Assembly: GCA_958446555.1 (NCBI GenBank) | Contig: CAUCWU010000093.1 | Location: forward strand, 1-8,054 | Direction of reading: 5' to 3' | Source: an uncultured Lachnospiraceae bacterium | GTDB taxonomy: Bacteria; Bacillota; Clostridia; Lachnospirales; Lachnospiraceae | DNA: 8,054 bases | Part shown: positions 1 to 6,188 of the stretch, in pieces | How positions within the stretch are numbered: the stretch's first letter is position 1 | Layout of the letters: every line of letters starts with the position of its first letter | The notes under the pieces: model-generated | Seen by the model: only the letters and a program-made list of their open reading frames with translations | Databases searched by the model: none | Told to the model about the DNA's origin: nothing | Position numbers and translations under genes: made by a program

Positions 1-1
1 G

Positions 2-103
2 TATGCAGTAATCGTTGTATCATCAGCGCCAATCATGTGCATGTATCCATTTGTACAGAAATATTTCAATCAGGGCGTTATGCTCGGTGCTGTAAAGGGC
101 TGA
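2..103 (+). CDS. ABC sugar transporter permease, LplC/YtcP type, C-terminal end only
   Basis: Only the last 33 codons and the TGA stop are in the window, and the gene begins upstream. The readable end includes SSAPIMCMYPFVQKYFNQG and finishes GVMLGAVKG. This YPFxQKYFxxGVMxGxVKG ending is the typical C-terminus of the LplC/YtcP branch of MalG-like permeases (binding-protein-dependent inner-membrane component), which form the channel of oligosaccharide ABC importers with an LplB-like partner. The downstream neighbour is an LplA-type binding protein, as expected for this transporter set. The partner permease and any ATPase are not in view; importers of this type often use a shared ATPase encoded elsewhere. 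The family call is firm for so short a fragment because the ending is distinctive; the substrate cannot be read from it. Confidence 0.85.
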   Translation, partial: YAVIVVSSAPIMCMYPFVQKYFNQGVMLGAVKG

Positions 104-193
104 TATAAAAGGCTGTAAATCCTGAAATAAATCAATAAGAAAGATCAAAAACAAAAATAGTAAAATCATAAAACAAAAAAGGAGATTAAAACT

Positions 194-1801
194 ATGAAAA
201 GAAACATGAATCTGAAAGCAACCGCAGGCATCCTTCTTGCACAGGCAACTATGCTTGGAGCTATTGCAGCACCGACTGTTACTGCACTTGCAGACGAGGG
301 TGATGCAAAGCAGTTTACTGTAGCAACTGTTCGCTGGACTGATGCATGGCCAAATGACTTCTTAAAGGAAGGCGTAATGGCAGAGATGGAAGAGAAGGCA
401 GGTGTTGATCTTGACTGGCAGATTTATTACAACTCTGACTGGTCTGAGCAGAAATCTCTTCTTCTTGCTTCTGGTGAATTGCCGGATGCATTTGTTGGAA
501 GTATCTGTCTGAATTCTTCTGATATGGCACAGAACAAGGATTATTTCGTTGATCTGACACCATATATCAACGAAGAGACCATGCCGAATTTGACAAAGGC
601 AATGGAAGAGTGTCCGGAGCTTCGCGCTGCATGTACAGATCGTGACGGAAAGATTTATTCCCTCCCTAAGAAGCTTCCTCTTCGTCCGACCGTATGTGGA
701 AATGGACTGTACATCAACCAGGATTGGTTAGATAACCTTGGCTTAGAAGCTCCGAAGACACTCGATGAACTGACCGATGTACTCCTTGCTTTTGCAAAAG
801 AGGATGCAGACGGTGACGGCGATCCGACAAATGAGATTGGACTGACAAACAATGCAGGAACTAACCTTCAGGCAGACTGCCAGCACATCCTTTCTGTATG
901 GGGCTGCATGGTTAGCCGTAATACCAACTACATGGGATTGAATAATGATGGCGAGGCTGTATTTGTTCCAGCACAGGAAAACTATAAGGAAGCTGTTGAG
1001 TGGATGCATATGCTCTGGGAAAACGGCGTACTTGATCCAGAGTATTTTACTCAGGATGGTTCTGCAGTAACAGCAAAGCTTCAGGCAGAGGGCGGTTCTA
1101 AGGTTGGAATTATCTCTGCATGGACTGCTGATTCAGAAGCTGGTCAGAATGCAGATCAGTACTCCTTAATGGAGGCTGTTGAGGGCTACAATGATATTCA
1201 TTATGTAGAGTGTGCTACAGCATCATTAGACATTACAGATCGAGAGCTTGTTATCACAACTGCATGTGAGGATCCAGAGGCACTGTTAAAGTGGGCAGAT
1301 AATTTCTATGATGATCTTGTTTCCTTACAGACTTTCTATGGTTCACTGGGTGTTACTGTAACAGCAAATGATGACGGAACTTACAGCGTTCATTCTACAG
1401 ATGATGATACTTCTCTTGATACAGCAGCATGGTCTAATTCCTTAAGAGATTTTGGCCCGAAGTACATGAATCCAGATTTCTATGACAAGGTTATTATTCC
1501 GGATGATGTATCCGATGGAACAAAGCTGAAGGAAGATGAAGTAAACGCAAAGTATGTTACTACTGATAAGAATACCGGAATGCCAGCTCTTCAGTACACT
1601 GAGGATGAGTTAAATCGTATCACTACAATCGGAACTGATGTTTACAACTATGTTGAGGCTATGTATGCTCACTGGGTAGTAGACGGTGGTGTTGAGGATG
1701 AGTGGGATTCCTATATCGAGCAGTTAAATGCAATGGGTCTGGAGGAAATGGTATCCTTACAGCAGGGTGCATATGCAGCTTATCTTGAGAGCATGGAGTA
1801 A
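194..1801 (+). CDS. Extracellular solute-binding protein of a sugar ABC importer (LplA/YtcQ type)
   Basis: This 535-residue secreted protein should capture an oligosaccharide outside the cell and deliver it to the permease encoded just upstream. The start is supported by AGGAG at 180-184, nine bases before the ATG. Residues 1-33 form a Sec signal peptide: a basic N-terminus, a hydrophobic stretch at about 11-27 and an ALA|DE signal peptidase I site after Ala33. There is no lipobox cysteine, which is unusual for a Gram-positive binding protein. The mature part has the features of family 1 binding proteins: a GELPDAF segment, a GLYINQDWLDNLG segment, and a calcium-loop-like DADGDGDPTNEIG run at residues 204-216 (Asp204, Asp206, Asp208, Asp210, Glu214). 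The C-terminal segment with WDSYIEQLNAMGLEE also fits LplA proteins. Length is typical. An alpha-glucoside ligand is inferred only from the downstream GH31 and GH13 genes. Confidence 0.93.
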   Translation: MKRNMNLKATAGILLAQATMLGAIAAPTVTALADEGDAKQFTVATVRWTDAWPNDFLKEGVMAEMEEKAGVDLDWQIYYNSDWSEQKSLLLASGELPDAFVGSICLNSSDMAQNKDYFVDLTPYINEETMPNLTKAMEECPELRAACTDRDGKIYSLPKKLPLRPTVCGNGLYINQDWLDNLGLEAPKTLDELTDVLLAFAKEDADGDGDPTNEIGLTNNAGTNLQADCQHILSVWGCMVSRNTNYMGLNNDGEAVFVPAQENYKEAVEWMHMLWENGVLDPEYFTQDGSAVTAKLQAEGGSKVGIISAWTADSEAGQNADQYSLMEAVEGYNDIHYVECATASLDITDRELVITTACEDPEALLKWADNFYDDLVSLQTFYGSLGVTVTANDDGTYSVHSTDDDTSLDTAAWSNSLRDFGPKYMNPDFYDKVIIPDDVSDGTKLKEDEVNAKYVTTDKNTGMPALQYTEDELNRITTIGTDVYNYVEAMYAHWVVDGGVEDEWDSYIEQLNAMGLEEMVSLQQGAYAAYLESME

Positions 1802-1837
1802 ATAAAATTTCTCTGTAGACAAGCAAAATGAAATAGA

Positions 1838-1880
1838 CTACAATAAAAGCAGACAGATTTTCTGGCTGCTTTTGTTGTAG
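1838..1880 (+). terminator. Intra-operon rho-independent terminator or attenuator hairpin
   Basis: CTACAATAAAAGCAG (1838-1852) pairs with CTGCTTTTGTTGTAG (1866-1880) through 15 pairs, one of them a T-G wobble. After a single A-G mismatch, CAGA (1854-1857) pairs with TCTG (1861-1864) around a TTT loop. The GC-rich core is flanked by AAAA on the left and TTTTGTTGT on the right, the usual layout of a bidirectional intrinsic terminator. It lies between the binding-protein stop and the kinase ribosome binding site. The likely effect is partial termination that keeps binding-protein mRNA abundant relative to the regulatory and enzyme genes; protection of the upstream mRNA 3' end is an alternative. 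Confidence 0.72.
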
Positions 1881-1903
1881 GACGTGATAAAGGAGGTAAG
1901 CCA

Positions 1904-3643
1904 ATGCATATTAAGGTAAAGCAGTTCAGTTTAAGACAGATCGTTTTAACAATTCTTTTAATTGTAATGCTTTTGCTGTCATGCTTGGCAGGAATACTTC
2001 TTGTCAGCACTAACCAGAATAGGAACCTGGTAAATCAATATGTGTCAGAGACGGTAGAGCTGTATGTTAGTCAGCTTCAAAAAGAGATGGACGTTATGCG
2101 TGTAGAGCTGATTAACATTCTAGAGTCGAATGAGGCGACAAATGAGCTGCCAGATTACTTTAACTCAGAGAGTTCTCAGGTATTTCCAATTTTGAAAAAA
2201 ATTTCAGAACAGCTTCGGATTCAAGCAATTTGGCATGATTCTGTATATGGCTATTATGAGTATATTGGTACATCAAATGCCTTAATTACTAGTACGGGAA
2301 CAAAGTTTTCGAAGAGTGTAAAAACGTCAACTGAACGTTTTTTAATGGTCTATCTTTCTGCAAATATGACAAGGCGACAGAACTCACTTTATCATGAATT
2401 CATCAAGATAGAAGATCAGATGTACCTGCTAACCTGGTATATGAAAGGGCAAAAGATAGCAGGAAACTTGATTCCATTGCAGCGCATTTTTGAGGATCTT
2501 GAAAATTGCACGAAAGGCTACACGATTCTGCCATACATATATGACACTGATAATGAAGATAATATTTTTCCGCAGAATGTCAGTGAAGAGGAGATTAAAG
2601 ATTTTGAGCAGGGAACTGTAAAGCAGGCGAATGTATATCGTTATGCGATTAGTGGTCTTGGTGATTTGTGCATCTATGTTGTGCCGGGAAATGGTGTGAT
2701 TCAAGCCGCAAATAGGTGGGAAGTTGTTCTTATTATAATGCTGTTAATTTGTATACTTGTTTGTGCTGCCATTGTATCAATCTATGTTCGTCATATCTTA
2801 TTTCCACTCCAAAGCTTTGTTAATAGTTTGGATGAGCTTGACACAGACACATATCTGCATGACAATTCATCCAATAACTTGCTAGAGCTTGAGAGTGCAA
2901 ATGAACAGTTTCGAAATCTAATTCGAAAGATCCAGGCACTAAAAATTACGATTTACGAGAAGGAGCTTAATGAAAAACAGATTGAGCTTGAGTTTGCGCA
3001 AGAGCAGATAAGGCCGCACTTTTTCCTAAATTGTATAAGCCTGATACATGGAATTGCAGACAACAAGGGTGAAACAGATATTGTTACTATCACTGCCATT
3101 TTGTCTGATTATATTCGCTATATTTATAAGGGTTCTCAAGTGCTTCGTCCTCTTTCTGAGGAGATTGCCCACGTGGAAAATTATATCAACATTCAGCGCT
3201 TTCGCTACGGTGAAGATTATTTTCAATTTGACTGCATGGTAGATGATGGACTTGGAGATATTGAAATTCCAGTGCTTCTTTTGCAGACACTTGTGGAAAA
3301 CTCATTTTCGCATGGTCTGACACCAGAACGAAAAGGAGAAATTTCTTTGTTTATCACAAAAGAAAAACATAATGATGCAGAATGTCTTTATATTTGTGTG
3401 TCAGATAATGGCAAAGGCTTTTCAGCGGAAGTCCTTGAAAAAATCGAAAATAATGGCGAAATATATTACAATGACCGCCGCCATGTTGGTCTTCAAAACA
3501 TCAAAAAACGTTTAAATCTAATATACGGCGAGCAGGCAGAATTTCACTTGTCTAATATGGATGAGAACTTTGGCGCAATATCAGAGGTATGGATTACGCA
3601 GCAGGATAAAAAACAGAACACAGCAGGATTGTGTTATAAATAG
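1904..3643 (+). CDS. Sensor histidine kinase, YesM/LytS type
   Basis: This 579-residue membrane kinase probably senses the sugar, or the loaded binding protein, and phosphorylates a response regulator not present here. The ATG is preceded by AGGAGGT at 1891-1897 with a six-base spacer. Transmembrane segments lie at about residues 12-34 and 273-295, enclosing an extracellular sensor region of about 240 residues that I cannot assign to a named fold. A HAMP-like and coiled-coil linker (about 297-365) leads to the His_kinase domain (PF06580 type): the H-box QIRPHFFLN carries phospho-acceptor His372. The ATPase domain shows the N-box LVENSFSHG (Asn466), the G1 box VSDNGKGF (Asp501) and the G2 box HVGLQNIKKRL (527-537). 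All catalytic motifs are present, so it should be active. The H-box differs from the common QINPHFLYN form. The gene looks more AT-rich than its neighbours, as is common for weakly expressed regulators. Confidence 0.93.
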   Translation: MHIKVKQFSLRQIVLTILLIVMLLLSCLAGILLVSTNQNRNLVNQYVSETVELYVSQLQKEMDVMRVELINILESNEATNELPDYFNSESSQVFPILKKISEQLRIQAIWHDSVYGYYEYIGTSNALITSTGTKFSKSVKTSTERFLMVYLSANMTRRQNSLYHEFIKIEDQMYLLTWYMKGQKIAGNLIPLQRIFEDLENCTKGYTILPYIYDTDNEDNIFPQNVSEEEIKDFEQGTVKQANVYRYAISGLGDLCIYVVPGNGVIQAANRWEVVLIIMLLICILVCAAIVSIYVRHILFPLQSFVNSLDELDTDTYLHDNSSNNLLELESANEQFRNLIRKIQALKITIYEKELNEKQIELEFAQEQIRPHFFLNCISLIHGIADNKGETDIVTITAILSDYIRYIYKGSQVLRPLSEEIAHVENYINIQRFRYGEDYFQFDCMVDDGLGDIEIPVLLLQTLVENSFSHGLTPERKGEISLFITKEKHNDAECLYICVSDNGKGFSAEVLEKIENNGEIYYNDRRHVGLQNIKKRLNLIYGEQAEFHLSNMDENFGAISEVWITQQDKKQNTAGLCYK

Positions 3644-3673
3644 GAACAATATTGCAAGAAATATGTAGAATTA

Positions 3674-3690
3674 TGCTTTATACTAAAGCA
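3674..3690. promoter_or_regulatory. 17-base palindrome overlapping a -10-like box
   Basis: TGCTTTA (3674-3680) and TAAAGCA (3684-3690) are a perfect inverted repeat separated by TAC. The hexamer TATACT (3679-3684) sits in its centre and resembles a sigma-A -10 box. The nearest -35-like hexamer, TTGCAA at 3652-3657, is 21 bases away, which is too far for a good promoter. The site lies in the 91-base gap ahead of the GH31 gene. It could be an operator over a weak internal promoter or a small RNA hairpin; no T tract follows, so it is not a terminator. Confidence 0.35.
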
Positions 3691-3718
3691 AATAAAATAA
3701 AATATAGAATCAGAATAT

Positions 3719-3725
3719 AAGGAGG
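3719..3725 (+). promoter_or_regulatory. Ribosome binding site of the GH31 gene (decides the start)
   Basis: AAGGAGG ends nine bases before the ATG at 3735. Another ATG at 3728 is only two bases from the site and in a different frame, where it would give a short peptide ending inside the gene. Spacing and frame both favour the start at 3735. Confidence 0.8.
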
Positions 3726-3734
3726 ATATGAAAA

Positions 3735-6086
3735 ATGAACGTAAAAAATGCAATTGTACAGGGCGAAAATTATCGTTTTACCGTACTAACACCGAGCATG
3801 ATTCGTATGGAATACAGCGAAAAAGGTGTGTTTGTAGACAAGAAGACTCAGATGGTTGTAAATAGAACCTTTGATGTTCCAGACTACACAGTGAATGAGA
3901 AAAATGGTGATTTGATCATTGAGACCGACAAGGCAAGACTGGTTTATAGCGGTGGAAAATTTGCCGGAAACAACTTAAGAGTCGAGTTGAAAAATCAGAT
4001 GGTTGCTTTCACATCTGTCTGGCATTATGGTGACAAGGGGCATAACTTAAAGGGAACCACCCGTACACTTGACGAGGCAAATGGTGAGATTCCGCTGCAG
4101 GATGGTCTGTTTTCAATCGAAGGTTGGGCTGTTATCTCTGATAAAGGTTCCATGCTGCTGACAGAAGACGGTTGGATTGACAGAAGAGAAGACATTGACG
4201 CAGAGGATCTCTATTTCTTTGGCTATGGAGTTGATTATCTGGGCTGCCTAAAGGATTATTACAAGTTGACAGGTGCAACACCGATCCTTCCAAAGTATGC
4301 ACTCGGCAACTGGTGGAGCCGCTACTACAAATATACAGAAAAATCCTATCTGGAGCTGATGGATCGCTTCGAGAAGGAAAACATTCCATTTACTGTCGGT
4401 GTCATTGATATGGATTGGCATGTAACCGATGTGGATCCAAAGTATGGAACTGGCTGGACAGGCTACACATGGAACAAAGACTTCTTCCCAGATCCAAAGC
4501 GCTTTACCGATAATCTTCACAACAGAGGCATGAAGGTAACGTTAAACGATCATCCGGCAGATGGTGTCAGAGCATTTGAGGATCTTTACCCAGAATTTGC
4601 CGACTACATGGGTGTCGATAAAGAGAAGGGTGAGCCGATTTTGATGGACTTCACAAACAGAAAGCTTTTGGAAGGCTATTTTAAATATGTCTATGAGAAG
4701 CTTGAGCAAAAAGACGGTGTTGATTTCTGGTGGATCGACTGGCAGCAGGGAACCAATACGTCAATTCCGGGTCTTGATCCACTGTGGATGTTAAACCACT
4801 ATCATACACTTCACAGCCAGAAAAAGGATGGCAAGGGACTGATTTTCTCTCGCTATGCAGGCCCAGGAAGTCATCGCTATCCGGTTGGATTTTCCGGTGA
4901 TACCGTCATTACTTGGGAATCGCTAAACTTCCAGCCATATTTCACAGCAACAGCCTCCAACATCGGTTATGGCTGGTGGAGCCATGACATTGGCGGTCAT
5001 ATGATGGGATACAAAAACGATGAATTGGCTCTCAGATGGCTGCAGCTTGGTGTATTCTCCCCGATTATGCGTCTTCACAGCTCTTGCAGCGAATTTAACG
5101 GCAAAGAGCCATGGCGCTATCGCAAGGAAGTGGAATTGATCATGGATAAGTTCCTCCGTCTGCGCCATCAGATGATCCCATATCTTCATACGATGAACCG
5201 CAGAGCAAGCGAGGAAGGTATTCCGCTTATTCAGCCGCTTTATTATCAGAATCCTGGCAAGTGGGATGCATTCAAGATGAAAAACGAATACTATTTCGGA
5301 CCAGATTTGATCGTTTGCCCAGTCACACAGCCGATGGAGTCTGCAACAAGAAGCGGCAGTACCGAAGCTTGGCTTCCAGAGGGTCTTTATGTTGATTTGT
5401 TTACAGGAATGGTTTACAATGGAGATCGAAAGATCACACTGTACCGTACACTGGACAGCATTCCAGTTCTCGCAAAGGCAGGAAGCATTGTAACACTGGA
5501 TGCGCGCATAACTGGAAATCAGATTGATAATCCAGAAAAACTAAAATTGGTTGTAGCAGCCGGAGCAGACGGAAGCTTCCGTTTAGACGAGGAGGCAACC
5601 GAGGATGTTTGGTGTTCCACTGAGATTTCCTACAAGTGGGGAGACAAGGCGACTCTTACAATTAAGCCGAAGGATACAAAGAGAGAGGGCATGCCAGAAA
5701 AACGCTCATTTACACTTGCATTTGTCGGCACAGCGCCAGGTATCACAGCAAAGATGATTTCAGCAGATGGAAGTGAGAGTGCACTTAGTGCAGAGTATGA
5801 CAGCGAAAAGCAGACGACAATTGTCTCTGTTCCAGAGCAGGCAATTGATGCTGAAATTACAGTTGTAACTGAACATACGGCAGTGGCAGACAATCATCCG
5901 GTAGAAAAAATCTTTGATCTGTTAAACCGCGCAGAGGTGGAGTTTGGTACCAAAGAGCGCGTATACGAGATTGCAAAGAAGAAGGGTGCAAGAAACGATG
6001 CATATCTGCTTGATCAGTTGACATTAATCGATATGCCGAAGGATCTGTTCGGATCAGTAAAAGAAATTTTGACAGCTCTCGACTAA
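3735..6086 (+). CDS. GH31 family glycosidase (alpha-glucosidase/alpha-xylosidase superfamily), cytoplasmic
   Basis: This 783-residue retaining glycosidase should hydrolyse an imported alpha-linked oligosaccharide. It has no signal peptide, so it acts in the cytoplasm. An N-terminal beta domain (about 1-185) precedes the TIM barrel, which opens with PKYALGNWWSRYYKYTEKSY at 186. The nucleophile is Asp335 in FWWIDWQQG and the acid/base is Asp389 in FSGDTVITWESL. WWSHDIGGHMMG and FSPIMRLHSS are further GH31 signatures. Beta domains follow from about residue 500. A tail at about 721-783, beginning HPVEKIFDLLNRAE, looks helical and is not part of the core fold. The nucleophile loop is neither the DMNE of classical alpha-glucosidases nor the DFGE of YicI-type alpha-xylosidases, so the substrate is uncertain. 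The gene follows the kinase by 91 bases and precedes a GH13 alpha-glucosidase, which favours an alpha-glucoside substrate. Family assignment is certain; specificity is not. Confidence 0.94.
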   Translation: MNVKNAIVQGENYRFTVLTPSMIRMEYSEKGVFVDKKTQMVVNRTFDVPDYTVNEKNGDLIIETDKARLVYSGGKFAGNNLRVELKNQMVAFTSVWHYGDKGHNLKGTTRTLDEANGEIPLQDGLFSIEGWAVISDKGSMLLTEDGWIDRREDIDAEDLYFFGYGVDYLGCLKDYYKLTGATPILPKYALGNWWSRYYKYTEKSYLELMDRFEKENIPFTVGVIDMDWHVTDVDPKYGTGWTGYTWNKDFFPDPKRFTDNLHNRGMKVTLNDHPADGVRAFEDLYPEFADYMGVDKEKGEPILMDFTNRKLLEGYFKYVYEKLEQKDGVDFWWIDWQQGTNTSIPGLDPLWMLNHYHTLHSQKKDGKGLIFSRYAGPGSHRYPVGFSGDTVITWESLNFQPYFTATASNIGYGWWSHDIGGHMMGYKNDELALRWLQLGVFSPIMRLHSSCSEFNGKEPWRYRKEVELIMDKFLRLRHQMIPYLHTMNRRASEEGIPLIQPLYYQNPGKWDAFKMKNEYYFGPDLIVCPVTQPMESATRSGSTEAWLPEGLYVDLFTGMVYNGDRKITLYRTLDSIPVLAKAGSIVTLDARITGNQIDNPEKLKLVVAAGADGSFRLDEEATEDVWCSTEISYKWGDKATLTIKPKDTKREGMPEKRSFTLAFVGTAPGITAKMISADGSESALSAEYDSEKQTTIVSVPEQAIDAEITVVTEHTAVADNHPVEKIFDLLNRAEVEFGTKERVYEIAKKKGARNDAYLLDQLTLIDMPKDLFGSVKEILTALD

Positions 6087-6102
6087 AAATGTTTATTTAA
6101 AA

Positions 6103-6150
6103 GAAATTCGTCACTCACTTACAGGTCAAATGGTAAGTGAGTGGGATTTC
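6103..6150. other. Long intergenic hairpin between the GH31 and GH13 genes
   Basis: CACTCACTTAC (6112-6122) pairs perfectly with GTAAGTGAGTG (6133-6143) around a ten-base loop. Below a two-base GT bulge, GAAATTC (6103-6109) pairs with GGATTTC (6144-6150) with one T-G wobble, giving 18 pairs in total. No T tract follows on the + strand, so it is not a standard terminator in the operon direction. Read on the minus strand, the sequence after it is T-rich (CTTTTAAATAAACATTT), so it could stop antisense transcription. It may instead be an mRNA stabiliser or processing site, or a dispersed repeat copy. Confidence 0.6.
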
Positions 6151-6188
6151 GAAAACTATTTGTAAAACAATAATAAAGGAGTACATTT

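Noticed and set aside
101..109. TGATATAAA, which resembles an extended -10 box just before the binding-protein gene and overlaps the permease stop codon.
   Set aside because: No acceptable -35 hexamer lies 16-18 bases upstream, and operon read-through from the permease explains expression.
743..1009. Minus-strand open frame of 88 codons inside the binding-protein gene, and similar ones inside the kinase, GH31 and GH13 genes.
   Set aside because: They lie entirely or mostly within well-supported genes on the other strand, show no recognisable domain, and are explained by the reverse of real coding sequence.
3652..3684. Sigma-A promoter TTGCAA to TATACT before GH31.
   Set aside because: A 21-base spacer is too long for a normal promoter; only the palindrome was kept as a feature.
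3728..3730. Alternative ATG for the GH31 gene.
   Set aside because: It is out of frame with the enzyme and only two bases from the ribosome binding site.
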